Below are positions 1 through 8,444 of a stretch of 64,000 bases of DNA, in pieces; positions within the stretch are counted from its first letter, which is position 1; every line of letters begins with the position of its first letter. The position numbers were made by a program, and so were the translations under genes. Location: contig NZ_AEYE02000024.1 in the NCBI RefSeq assembly GCF_000298315.2, positions 62,001-126,000 on the forward strand, given 5' to 3'. Source of the stretch: Rhizobium grahamii CCGE 502 (lineage in GTDB: Bacteria; Pseudomonadota; Alphaproteobacteria; Rhizobiales; Rhizobiaceae). The notes under the pieces were generated by a model that was not told the origin of the DNA, did no database searches, and saw only the letters and a list, made by a program, of their open reading frames with translations.

Positions 1-1662
1 GCCAGTGCAGTGATCAGCGTCCTGGCCCTGACAGGTTCCTTATTCATGCTTCAGGTCTATGATCGGGTCATTCCCGGTCATAGTGTCTCAACACTCGTCG
101 GCATAGGGATTATAGCCGCTACCCTCTTTGTTTTTCAGGGTATTTTGGAGCTTTTGCGATCGATGCTTTTGGCGCGCGTTGGCGTCGCGCTTGACGAACG
201 GATGAATGAAAAGGTCTTTGGCTCGCTGATGCTTCAACATCAGCTCGCACTGGTACCAGGGGACGGCATGCAGTCGGTGCGTGACCTTGACAAGGTCCGT
301 TCATTTCTTTCCGGCGCCGGACCGATCGCGCTTTTCGACTTGCCTTGGATACCGCTTTACCTCGGATTGTGTTTCCTGTTCCACTTCTGGATCGGGCTGA
401 CGGCGACCTGCGGCGCGATCGTGCTCGTCTCTTTGGCGGTTTTGGCCGAGATCTTGTCGCAACGCCCGGCGGCGGAGGCGGCCAAAGATTTGACAGCACG
501 CCTCGCCTTCGCGGAAGGCGTGCGGCGAAACTGGGAAGCGGTTGTCGCGATGGGTTTCGTTGGCCGAATGACGGATCGGTGGACCGACATCAATGGCGCC
601 TACATGGCAAATCAACTTGTAGCCGCCAACGTCATTGGCACGCTGACGACTACATCGCGCATCCTGCGCTTGATGCTGCAGTCCGCCGTGCTCGCGGTTG
701 GCGCAATTCTAGTCATCCAGCAAGAAGCGACCGGCGGGATCATGATTGCGAGCTCAATTCTCGTCAGCCGCGCGCTCGCGCCAGTCGAACTTGCAATCGG
801 TCACTGGAAGGGGTTCGTGGCCGCACGGCAAAGCTGGTTGCGGCTCGTCAAGTTGGTGGATATCCTTCCTGCAGAAATCAGAAGCGTCAGCCTGCCGGCA
901 CCCCGATCGAAATTGACGGTAGAAAGTCTGAGCGTCGCACCTCCGGGTAACCGTGAACTGGTCCTTCGCAATATCTCATTTGGCGTTTCGGCGGGGACCA
1001 TCCTCGGCGTCATTGGCCCTAGCGCCTCAGGAAAGTCCTCGCTGGCACGGGCGATCACCGGCATTTGGCCCGCCTCGAGCGGCTCGATACGCCTTGATCA
1101 AGCCGCGCTGTCGCAATGGGACCCGTCGAAGCTCGGGCGCAATGTCGGCTATCTCCCGCAGGACGTGAGCTTGTTCGACGGTTCCATCGCTGACAATATT
1201 TCCCGTTTTGACGAGCAACCGTCTTCTGAATCGGTTGTCGCCGCCGCCAAATCGGCCGGTGTTTACGACATGATCGTAAAGCTTCCTCAAGGCTTTGACA
1301 CATTGATCGGTGAGAGTGGCTCTCGGCTTTCTGCCGGGCAGCGCCAGCGCATAGCACTTGCGCGCGCGCTCTACGGAGAGCCGTTTTTGGTCGTACTAGA
1401 TGAACCCAATTCCAATTTGGATACCGAAGGCGATGCCGCTCTTACCCAGGCCTTACTCGGCGTCCGTGCACGGGGTGGCATCGGCGTGGTCATTGCCCAT
1501 CGGCCGAGCGCTTTGGCGGCGGCTGAAACCCTACTGGTAATTGTAGAGGGCCGACTACAAGCCTTCGGACCTAAAGAGACAATTATTGCGGAACCAGTAA
1601 GACAGCCGCTCAAGCAAGGCGCGGTCAGGCTGAAAATCGGCGGGGAGGAAACTGGCTCATGA
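1..1662 (+). CDS. Type I secretion ABC transporter/permease, PrsD/HlyB-like (5' end cut off)
   Basis: Fused membrane and ATPase subunit of a type I secretion system; it would drive export of unfolded RTX-type proteins straight across both membranes. The frame is open to the left edge (the GTG at 10 is only the first possible start codon), so the N-terminus is missing. The membrane domain covers roughly the first 280 residues, followed by an ATPase domain with Walker A (GPSASGKSS, near residue 338 of the visible frame), the signature LSAGQRQR near 440 and Walker B VVLDEP near 461. The 3' end overlaps the membrane fusion protein gene by 4 bases, as usual for these pairs. The likely cargo is the repeat protein and glycanase just downstream. 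The family is clear; identity with PrsD itself is inference. Confidence 0.9.
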   Translation, partial: ASAVISVLALTGSLFMLQVYDRVIPGHSVSTLVGIGIIAATLFVFQGILELLRSMLLARVGVALDERMNEKVFGSLMLQHQLALVPGDGMQSVRDLDKVRSFLSGAGPIALFDLPWIPLYLGLCFLFHFWIGLTATCGAIVLVSLAVLAEILSQRPAAEAAKDLTARLAFAEGVRRNWEAVVAMGFVGRMTDRWTDINGAYMANQLVAANVIGTLTTTSRILRLMLQSAVLAVGAILVIQQEATGGIMIASSILVSRALAPVELAIGHWKGFVAARQSWLRLVKLVDILPAEIRSVSLPAPRSKLTVESLSVAPPGNRELVLRNISFGVSAGTILGVIGPSASGKSSLARAITGIWPASSGSIRLDQAALSQWDPSKLGRNVGYLPQDVSLFDGSIADNISRFDEQPSSESVVAAAKSAGVYDMIVKLPQGFDTLIGESGSRLSAGQRQRIALARALYGEPFLVVLDEPNSNLDTEGDAALTQALLGVRARGGIGVVIAHRPSALAAAETLLVIVEGRLQAFGPKETIIAEPVRQPLKQGAVRLKIGGEETGS

Positions 1663-2969
1663 CAAGGGAGAGGGTGTCACAAAGCGAGTATTCGATGCGT
1701 CGGCTTTCTGTCCTGGTGCTTGGGACGATCGCCTTGCTTGTCGGTGTGATGGGCGGACTGGCCGCGACCACGGAGATCTCAGGTGCGGTTATTGCCCCCG
1801 GATCGCTCGTTGTCGACAGTTATGTGAAGTCTGTCCAGCATCTCAAAGGGGGTATCGTCGGCGACCTTAGAGTGAAGAACGGCGACCGTGTCGATGCCGG
1901 CCAGGTTCTCATCCATCTGGACGACACGCAAACCATCGCCAATCTTGCCATTATTCGAAAACGTTTGGACGAGCTCTCCGCACGGACAGCCCGGCTTCTT
2001 GCCGAACGCGACCATGCGCCTTTGATCACATTTCCGACAGAGCTGTTGGCGCGGGCTGGTGAAGATGACGTCGCGCGGACGATGGCCGGTGAGAGGCAAC
2101 TTTTCGACGACCGTATGGCATCCAGGCAAAGTCGTAAATCGCAGCTCAGGGAGCGGATCCAGCAATTGAACCAAGAGGCGGGCGGCTTGGCTGCGCAAGA
2201 GACCGGCAAACGCACCGAGATCGACCTGATAAACAAGGAGCTTTCAAGCCTGCAGGGTCTGTTTGACAGGGGCATTTTGCCAGCGGCGAAGGTCTATGCG
2301 CTGCGGCGAGAGGGCGCGAGTCTCACCGGTGAACTGGGCAATCTCGTTTCGAGCATCGCTCAGGCAAAAGGCAAAATGACCGAGACGGAACTTCAGATTA
2401 CCCAGATCGACGATGATCAGAGTGCAGAGGTCTCGGATCAGCTGCGCCAGGCACAGAGCGATTCCGGGGAGTTCATGGAAAGGTTGGCGGCAGCTCAAGA
2501 CGACCTGGAACGGGTCGACATAAGGTCGCCGCAGGCCGGCATTGTCGACCATTTGAGTGTGCATGCGCGGGGCGCCGTGATATCGCCAGGCGACAGCATC
2601 ATGCAAATCGTGCCGGATCAGGACGCTCTTGTCGCAGAACTTAAACTTTCCCCGCAAGACATCGATCAGGTGAGTATCGGGCAGCCAGTCATGCTGAGGT
2701 TTTCAGCGTTCAACCAGCGCGACACGCCCCAGCTCAATGCCCAAGTCGTCAAGATCTCCGCGGAACTGACCGTCGATCAGAACGCCGGCGCGAGCTACTA
2801 CCTCCTTCGTGCCAGCATATCGAAGGATGAATGGCAGAGGCTCGGAAAACTGACAGCTGTCTCCGGCATGCCGGTCGAGGCCTTCTTGCGAACGGGCGAA
2901 AGAACAGTGCTTGCCTATCTGGTGAAGCCGATGACGGATCAGATGGCGAGGACCTTTCGCGAGGAATAG
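1659..2969 (+). CDS. Type I secretion membrane fusion protein, PrsE/HlyD family
   Basis: Periplasmic adaptor that links the inner-membrane ABC protein to a TolC-like outer-membrane channel. It has one N-terminal membrane segment (about residues 14-38), a long coiled-coil region with two helical hairpin halves (about 85-290), and a lipoyl/beta-barrel part resuming at about residue 285 (RSPQAGIVDHL), as in HlyD. Length 436 aa is normal for the family. ATGA overlap with the ABC gene shows translational coupling. No TolC gene is present in the window; rhizobial systems usually use a TolC encoded elsewhere. Confidence 0.92.
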   Translation: MTRERVSQSEYSMRRLSVLVLGTIALLVGVMGGLAATTEISGAVIAPGSLVVDSYVKSVQHLKGGIVGDLRVKNGDRVDAGQVLIHLDDTQTIANLAIIRKRLDELSARTARLLAERDHAPLITFPTELLARAGEDDVARTMAGERQLFDDRMASRQSRKSQLRERIQQLNQEAGGLAAQETGKRTEIDLINKELSSLQGLFDRGILPAAKVYALRREGASLTGELGNLVSSIAQAKGKMTETELQITQIDDDQSAEVSDQLRQAQSDSGEFMERLAAAQDDLERVDIRSPQAGIVDHLSVHARGAVISPGDSIMQIVPDQDALVAELKLSPQDIDQVSIGQPVMLRFSAFNQRDTPQLNAQVVKISAELTVDQNAGASYYLLRASISKDEWQRLGKLTAVSGMPVEAFLRTGERTVLAYLVKPMTDQMARTFREE

Positions 2970-3125
2970 TGCCGGATCATTTAAAACCGTCAGCGCGAGC
3001 CGGGGCGAATGGAAAAAGTTAATTCTGCAGGATCAGCCGGATAGCAGGCGAGCCTATTTTGCCTATTGATTTTGCCAGCGGTCGATTGCAGGCTAGTGCA
3101 TCATTTCAACTCGAAGGAGGTCGGG

Positions 3126-4319
3126 ATGGTTAAGCGAATTCCGATAACAGCCGGGAATTTGATCAACCATCAGGTCGGCACGAACGACATCCTGGCCTCG
3201 CCGGATTCAACCAGTATTCTTTTCGGTGATGCCAGAAAAAGCCTGCTGGATCACTCCACAGGTGGCAATGATGGTCTGACCATACATGGGTCCGGGAGTT
3301 TTTTTGGCGACGCTGTCAAAAACATTGCTGACCATGCAACCGGCGGCGACGACACGTTCAGCGCTGCAGCGAGTTCCAGCAATATCACGGTCGCGCTGTA
3401 CGGGGATGCAGGAAAGGATATTTTAGGCTTCGCCGCCGGTGGCGATGATACCTTTAGCCTTTCGGCCTTCCAGAACACGTTCACCATCTACGGAGACGCT
3501 GGCGGTGATATGAAGGATCATGCCGTTGGTGGCAACGACACGGTCACAGACGGGAATTCCGAGGGCTTCGTTATATTCTACGGTGATGCGGGTCTAAATT
3601 TGTCCGACCACTCACGTGGCGGCAACGATACACTCAATACAGGCCTTGAAGATAGCATAACATTTTTCGGCGATGCCGGAGGCGACCTTGGTGGTCGGGC
3701 CGTTGGCGGCGACGACACAATGAACGTCGCGTCTGTCGGAGCCGTTCTGGCCTACGGGGATGCGACGACGATGTCGGATCATGCTCGCGGCGGCAATGAC
3801 AGCCTTATTGTCAGAGCACAACAGAACGCCGACGATTTGATCGTGGGCGATGCGCAAACAATGTCCGGCAGTTCGCGCGGCGGCGACGACGTGCTAAACG
3901 TCGATGGCGTTCGCCACCTGGAAGGGACCATCACCCTTGTCGGCGATGCTCAGAAAATGTCCGGCAACTCTTTGGGTGGCAACGATACCCTGATCAGCGG
4001 CAACGGAAATGACGATATGTGGGGGGACGCCCAGGTCATGATCGGCCACGCCATGGGCGGAAACGACACATTTGTCTTTAAACCAAGTAACGGCAACGAC
4101 AGGATTGAAGATTTCGGCCAAGGCGATTTTGGCGCCGGGTCGAATTGGGGGATCGACCACATCGACGTTTCGGCGTTAGGAATTGCGGACTACAGCGGGC
4201 TTGACTTTATCTCGGTCTTTGACCCTACAACGCATGAGAGTGTGATTTCATTCGGGACTGGTGGCGTCGTCGTCCACAGTCAGCACGCGTTGGTGGCACA
4301 GGACTTTTTATTCGCATAG
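3126..4319 (+). CDS. RTX-like secreted repeat protein with ten GDA...GGND units
   Basis: Probable calcium-binding extracellular protein and cargo of the exporter upstream. The start is set by a near-perfect ribosome site AAGGAGG at 3114-3120, five bases before ATG 3126; a longer frame from TTG 3066 has no such site. Of 397 residues, about 40-340 consist of ten copies of a unit of about 25-30 residues: an aromatic or hydrophobic residue, then GDA, a short turn, often DHA or DHS, then GG(N/D)D followed by T/S and a hydrophobic residue. The GGND part resembles RTX nonapeptides but the spacing is much longer than in classic RTX proteins. The end has an RTX-like cap (NGNDRIEDF) and a terminal ALVAQDFLF resembling rhizobial type I secretion signals. 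No Sec signal peptide. Biological role unknown; adhesin, matrix protein or enzyme partner are possible. Confidence 0.8.
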   Translation: MVKRIPITAGNLINHQVGTNDILASPDSTSILFGDARKSLLDHSTGGNDGLTIHGSGSFFGDAVKNIADHATGGDDTFSAAASSSNITVALYGDAGKDILGFAAGGDDTFSLSAFQNTFTIYGDAGGDMKDHAVGGNDTVTDGNSEGFVIFYGDAGLNLSDHSRGGNDTLNTGLEDSITFFGDAGGDLGGRAVGGDDTMNVASVGAVLAYGDATTMSDHARGGNDSLIVRAQQNADDLIVGDAQTMSGSSRGGDDVLNVDGVRHLEGTITLVGDAQKMSGNSLGGNDTLISGNGNDDMWGDAQVMIGHAMGGNDTFVFKPSNGNDRIEDFGQGDFGAGSNWGIDHIDVSALGIADYSGLDFISVFDPTTHESVISFGTGGVVVHSQHALVAQDFLFA

Positions 4320-4367
4320 GCCGCTGCCCTTGAGAGTTCGAGCAGTTCACTTGCCATGGAGGTGAAA

Positions 4368-5513
4368 TTGTCTGCGATTGATCTTAGCAAATATCAGCTG
4401 ACGTTCGACGACGAGTTCAACACCCGGAGCATTTCTCAGACCGGGAATGGTACGACTTGGGCAGATATTCGTCCTCAATGGCGCTTCGACGCCAATTCGG
4501 ATATCGGCTTTGGCAATTCGTCATTTGTCGATCCGTCCTCAGGTTACGATCCGTTCAAGGTGAGCAACGGCGTTTTGACCATTACGGCCGTGCCTGACCG
4601 TACCGGGTCTGGTTATCCAGGGGCCTGGGAGTCTGGCCTGATCACCACCCAGGGGCACTTTTCGCAGACCTATGGCTACTTTGAGATTCGGGCAGATTTC
4701 TCGAACCTGGCGGGCGCTTGGGACGCGTTCTGGCTTCTGCCGGACCACGTGATAGCCGACCCGTATAATGCCGGGCACTGGCAGGAACTCGATGTTGTTG
4801 AAAACTACGGGAGTTTTGAGAGGGGTGTCTATAGCGGCATTCACACCACGGATGCAGCTCCAAATCAAAATTGGCAGCAGAATTTGCAGGTCTATAGCGA
4901 GCTTCCCCAGCCAGCAGGCTTCCACGCCTATGGAATGGATTGGAACGAGGACACCATCGGCTTCTATGTCGACGGTCAGCTTGTCGGAACGAAACCGACG
5001 CCCAGCGACATGCATGGGCCAATGTATCTGTTGGCCAATCTGGCGACGCAGAATGACATCCACAATAACGCTGATATTGCCAAGGTGCCCATTTCATCGC
5101 AGATCGACTATATCAGGGTCTATTCGCACCACCCAGAAACAGGCGGTGCGCCACCACCCAGCAGCACAATCGGGACGGGACCGGACAAACTCGTTTTGTC
5201 CATCAGTGAAGATGCATACCTCGGCGACGCTCGGTACAGGATTGAGGTAGACGGAACACAGGTCGGTGGAATTCAAACGGCCCATTCTCTGCACGGGTCC
5301 GGGCAAACAGACCAGTTGCTGGTTCAGGGGGATTGGACCCACGGCAGCCATGATGTTGCTGTCACGTTCCTGAACGACGCATGGGATGGGACCCCGACTA
5401 CCGACCGAAACCTCTATTTGGAAGGCGCAAGCTACGACGGAACCGATGTTCCCGACGCAACGCACGCTCTGATGGGGGTCAGCACATTTCACTTTCACGT
5501 ATTTGATGTCTGA
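4368..5513 (+). CDS. Secreted GH16 endo-beta-glycanase with C-terminal carbohydrate-binding domain
   Basis: Likely cleaves beta-glucan or exopolysaccharide chains outside the cell, like ExsH/PlyA glycanases of rhizobia. The GH16 catalytic motif is QELDVVENYG near residue 145 (two catalytic Glu around Asp). Residues from about 280 (LVLSISEDAYLGDARY ... FLNDAWDG ... TDRNLY) match the calcium-dependent xylan-binding type of CBM (CBM36/60-like). There is no N-terminal signal peptide and no RTX repeats. ATG 4356 is in frame but lies on the ribosome site; GGAGG at 4358-4362 is placed correctly for TTG 4368, so I chose TTG. Only 36-48 bases separate it from the repeat protein gene, suggesting one operon with the type I exporter. 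Whether the exporter secretes it is inference. Confidence 0.85.
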   Translation: MSAIDLSKYQLTFDDEFNTRSISQTGNGTTWADIRPQWRFDANSDIGFGNSSFVDPSSGYDPFKVSNGVLTITAVPDRTGSGYPGAWESGLITTQGHFSQTYGYFEIRADFSNLAGAWDAFWLLPDHVIADPYNAGHWQELDVVENYGSFERGVYSGIHTTDAAPNQNWQQNLQVYSELPQPAGFHAYGMDWNEDTIGFYVDGQLVGTKPTPSDMHGPMYLLANLATQNDIHNNADIAKVPISSQIDYIRVYSHHPETGGAPPPSSTIGTGPDKLVLSISEDAYLGDARYRIEVDGTQVGGIQTAHSLHGSGQTDQLLVQGDWTHGSHDVAVTFLNDAWDGTPTTDRNLYLEGASYDGTDVPDATHALMGVSTFHFHVFDV

Positions 5514-5603
5514 AGTCCGAGCGGGATGATGCCACGTCGTTTCGCTCCGATAGTGGTCAAGAGGCATCGGTGAAGCTCTCGCGACTTATCGAACCATCGC
5601 GGC

Positions 5604-5627
5604 AGGAGGCCAGATTTGTGGCCTCCT
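5604..5627. terminator. Stem-loop between convergent genes
   Basis: Perfect 9-bp inverted repeat (AGGAGGCCA / TGGCCTCCT) with a 6-base loop. It lies 90 bases past the GH16 gene and 140 bases past the end of the facing DUF4142 gene. There is no T-tract, so it may act as a weak or bidirectional terminator or protect mRNA 3' ends. Confidence 0.5.
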
Positions 5628-5767
5628 AACGGCGTGGGCGAGAGCGCCGACGATCTCTGGCGAGCGCGACGACGGGGCGCGAACCCATGACCGTCGTGCG
5701 CTCCTCGTTCCGAAGGTTTGCGCTGCAACTATCTCACAAGCAGCTCGCCTTTCGCATTATCGGCGTT

Positions 5768-6298
5768 CTACTTGTTCAAATCTTTCGCCATTTGAAGATG
5801 GTGTTCCAACGCCGGGCGCGTTTTTGCCGCCCACGCCTTCAGGTCGGCGTTATCCCCTCCGTCGCCGTACCGTTTGAACAGGTCCACCGCCGCTTCATGG
5901 GCCTCCTCCTGATCAGAATGATACTGCTTCACAAAATCATCACCCTGCAGCTTCTGCAGCTTATCGAGCATATTGCGTTCTGATTTACTCATGTCCGTCG
6001 GTATTGTCGCCTTGACCTTTCCTGCGCTCACGAGTGCCTTTATTTCCTCAGTCGTTTTTTGGTGATCGGTGATCATCTGTTGAGCAAAAGTCTTCGTGGC
6101 ATCGTCTGACCTTTCTAGTGCGAGCTTGCTGGAGGCAATTTCGAACATGTCGCTCGCGGCGGCCTCGGTCACAAAGTCCTCGGTCTTCGGAGCGACACCA
6201 ATCAGGGAATTCACACCGGTTTTTTCCGCCGCGGACTGGCCAAAGGCGGAAGACGCTAGCACGATGGCAAACCCGCTGGCGATGAGAAGGCGTTTCAT
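5768..6298 (-). CDS. DUF4142 exported protein
   Basis: Small periplasmic protein of 176 residues with a clear Sec signal peptide (hydrophobic stretch ending ASSAFGQS) and a helical, ferritin-like DUF4142 body (FVTEAAASDMFEIASSKLAL ... FAQQMITDHQKTTEE). Function of the family is not settled; members are often stress-induced. Ribosome site GGAGG lies 5-6 bases before the ATG. A GGAAC-N17-GTT promoter-like site sits 33 bases upstream, which puts it with the other stress-type genes in the window. It is transcribed towards the GH16 gene. Confidence 0.88.
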   Translation of the reverse strand: MKRLLIASGFAIVLASSAFGQSAAEKTGVNSLIGVAPKTEDFVTEAAASDMFEIASSKLALERSDDATKTFAQQMITDHQKTTEEIKALVSAGKVKATIPTDMSKSERNMLDKLQKLQGDDFVKQYHSDQEEAHEAAVDLFKRYGDGGDNADLKAWAAKTRPALEHHLQMAKDLNK

Positions 6299-6331
6299 AT
6301 CGTCCTCCTGGACAGTTGAAAGATACCCTCA

Positions 6332-6356
6332 AACTCAATCAGGATGGGAATGTTCC
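6332..6356 (-). promoter_or_regulatory. EcfG/RpoE2-type stress promoter for DUF4142 gene
   Basis: On the minus strand GGAAC, 17 bases, GTT (6356 down to 6332), matching the alphaproteobacterial general stress sigma consensus GGAAC-N16/17-cGTT. The -10 part ends 33 bases before ATG 6298. Confidence 0.6.
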
Positions 6357-6441
6357 TTGCCCACGAAAGCGTTCGGCTTCCGCGCCGCCGGATCTGCGCT
6401 CGCGTGACTGTTATGTCAGCTCGCCGGCTGATCAAACTCCT

Positions 6442-7272
6442 TCAAACCGGATCTGCTCCCATGACAAGTCCTTCGATGTCGTGCTTCTGAGTGATGGGTT
6501 CCAAGGTTTCGACCACGCGACAAACAAGATGATCTCGAGCAACGGATGGAAGGCTGTCATACCAGTCCTGCGTAACCATCATGTCATGAAGTTCAGCGTG
6601 GCCGGCGCCAGGCGCATCAACTCCTAGAACCAATACTGGACGAGCAATCGGAGAGTTGTGCTCGGTGCCTCGATGTACCGTCAGCGCGGATCTGCAGGAA
6701 ATATCACCGCGGCTTGGATACTTGCGGGTCGCACGCTCCTGGAACCGTGTCCACTTGGACTTGTCTGGAAACATTTCGTGCTTCCAATCTCTTCCGTCAT
6801 CATATTGGGTGCCGGGCGCCACCTCAAACGGGCCCATGTCTTCGGTGACATCGACACCGGTCAGATTAAAGGCAAGCGACGTGATCCTCCGATCTCGATA
6901 CGTATCGACAGGGGACGGAAAGTCACGGTGCCATGGCTGGTATTTCGCGCCCTGGAAGGGAACGTCCAGTCCGATCTCGACAATCTGGAAGTCAGGTCCG
7001 AGTACGCCGGCACACATGCCGACGACCCAGGGATGGGTGACGAGATCGACGAAACCGCGGAAATTCTGGGGATGTATCTCAACATACCATCGCCTTGGCC
7101 CCCGTCCGACCGCGCCCCCAGGTCTCTGGATTGCTTCCCAGAACGCCGTCATCATGTCCTCACGCATGTCATCAGCCCAGTCTGCGCTGAAAGCACCCTT
7201 CAGGCCGGTAATCCCGTCCTTCTTCAGGCCAGCGATATTGGATTTCAAGTCAAATTCCTCACTGCTCGCCAT
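6442..7272 (-). CDS. Phytanoyl-CoA dioxygenase (PhyH) family protein
   Basis: Predicted Fe(II)/2-oxoglutarate-dependent hydroxylase of 276 aa acting on an unknown small molecule. The metal ligands are visible as HRD in QPWHRDF (about residue 118) and a distal His in TVHRGTEHN (about 200), with an Arg for 2-oxoglutarate in ARPVLVLG. Fold and motif order fit PhyH proteins; the substrate cannot be told. A strong GGAGGAGG ribosome site precedes the ATG. It is divergent from a LacI-family regulator across 80 bases that contain a palindromic operator, so this regulator very likely controls it. This is typical of sugar- or metabolite-responsive catabolic genes. Confidence 0.85.
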   Translation of the reverse strand: MASSEEFDLKSNIAGLKKDGITGLKGAFSADWADDMREDMMTAFWEAIQRPGGAVGRGPRRWYVEIHPQNFRGFVDLVTHPWVVGMCAGVLGPDFQIVEIGLDVPFQGAKYQPWHRDFPSPVDTYRDRRITSLAFNLTGVDVTEDMGPFEVAPGTQYDDGRDWKHEMFPDKSKWTRFQERATRKYPSRGDISCRSALTVHRGTEHNSPIARPVLVLGVDAPGAGHAELHDMMVTQDWYDSLPSVARDHLVCRVVETLEPITQKHDIEGLVMGADPV

Positions 7273-7313
7273 TGAGCATTCCTCCTCCTTGAAGAGATAG
7301 AAGAGTAAGATTA

Positions 7314-7346
7314 CTAATAAATATCAGTCAAGCTAATATTTATTAG
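7314..7346. promoter_or_regulatory. Palindromic operator in divergent PhyH/LacI promoter
   Basis: Perfect 11-bp inverted repeat CTAATAAATAT / ATATTTATTAG separated by 11 bases, so the half-sites are two helical turns apart. It sits between the two divergent start codons, 6 bases before the LacI ATG. Probable binding site of the adjacent LacI-family protein, giving autoregulation and control of the dioxygenase. Confidence 0.65.
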
Positions 7347-7352
7347 GCGGCG

Positions 7353-8414
7353 ATGAAAGAACGCAAAGTCAAAAACCCTCGGCGGGTCACAATGGCAGAT
7401 GTCGCTAGAGCGGCCGGCTGTTCCCAGGCGACCGTATCATTGGTCCTGAACCATGTAACTGAGGTGCGGATATCGTCCGAGCTTCGCCAACGCGTTATTG
7501 AAACCGCTCGGGAACTTGGCTACGGCCAGGCCTCGTTTGTAAAGAGCCTTGTGCTGCAAGAGCTCCGGGGCGCCTGTATTGGTTTCGTGGTGGATCAATT
7601 GGCCACGACGCCTGAAGCAGTCAACGCAATCGACGGCGCCAGACAAGCCTCCTGGGGCCACGACATAAATGTCCTGGTTGGCCAAACGCTCGACCACTCG
7701 GACCGCGAGAACATTGTAGTTGAACGCCTTCTGCGCGCTGGTGCCGAAGGGATCGTGCTGATGTCCATCTTTTCAAGAAGAATAAGCTTGAGTGAGACGA
7801 TGCGGCGGCTGCCCGTGCCATTGGTCCTCCTTAATTGCTATACGGATGATTGCCAGTTTCCTTCCGTTGTCCCCGACGAAGTCGTCGGAGGGATGCGGGC
7901 GACAAGGGCACTGATTGATTACGGCCATGAACGGATCGCGACAATCACCGGTGAAATGTTCATGGATGCAGCTTCTGATCGCCTTACAGGATACAGGATG
8001 GCCCTGAAGAGATCGGGCATTGCCGAGTGTCCTTACTACATTGCGCAAGGGAATTGGACGCCTTCTTCGGGTTACGAAGCAACAGCTGCACTGATGTCGA
8101 TCAAGACACCCCCGACAGCCATCTTCTGTCAAAACGACAAGATGGCCATCGGTTGCCTCAACGCGCTTCTCGATCGCGGTTTAAGGGTACCTGAGGACGT
8201 GTCAGTGATCGGGTACGATGATGACGAGCTTGCGCGCCACTTGAGGCCGCAGTTGACAACGGTCGATCTCCCTCATCGTTCAATGGGCGCTTGGGCAATC
8301 GCTCAGCTTGCGCGCGGCAAGCACAAGTCACACAACCCTATAGAAGTCACGAAGATGGAATGTGCGCTTGTTTCTCGCGGATCCGCGTCATGGCTAAGTG
8401 CGACCTTGCGGTAA
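7353..8414 (+). CDS. LacI family transcriptional regulator
   Basis: DNA-binding repressor or activator of 353 aa. The N-terminal helix-turn-helix is clear (TMADVARAAGCSQATVSLVL, about residues 11-30) with the hinge helix region at about 50-65, followed by a periplasmic-binding-protein-like effector domain (IGFVVDQL ... VIGYDDDELARHLRPQLTTV). The effector is unknown. It is divergent from the PhyH dioxygenase gene and lies directly next to an 11-11-11 palindrome at 7314-7346, so local regulation is likely. Confidence 0.93.
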   Translation: MKERKVKNPRRVTMADVARAAGCSQATVSLVLNHVTEVRISSELRQRVIETARELGYGQASFVKSLVLQELRGACIGFVVDQLATTPEAVNAIDGARQASWGHDINVLVGQTLDHSDRENIVVERLLRAGAEGIVLMSIFSRRISLSETMRRLPVPLVLLNCYTDDCQFPSVVPDEVVGGMRATRALIDYGHERIATITGEMFMDAASDRLTGYRMALKRSGIAECPYYIAQGNWTPSSGYEATAALMSIKTPPTAIFCQNDKMAIGCLNALLDRGLRVPEDVSVIGYDDDELARHLRPQLTTVDLPHRSMGAWAIAQLARGKHKSHNPIEVTKMECALVSRGSASWLSATLR

Positions 8415-8444
8415 AATCGAAGCTCGAGTGCCGAACGCCACGTC

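Noticed and set aside
3200-4080. Regularly spaced DNA similarity as a CRISPR-like array
   Set aside because: The periodicity is that of the protein repeats GDA...GGND; DNA copies are diverged with no constant repeat.
6656-7300. 214- and 205-codon plus frames opposite the PhyH gene
   Set aside because: Antisense to a gene with conserved metal-binding residues and a good ribosome site; no own signals.
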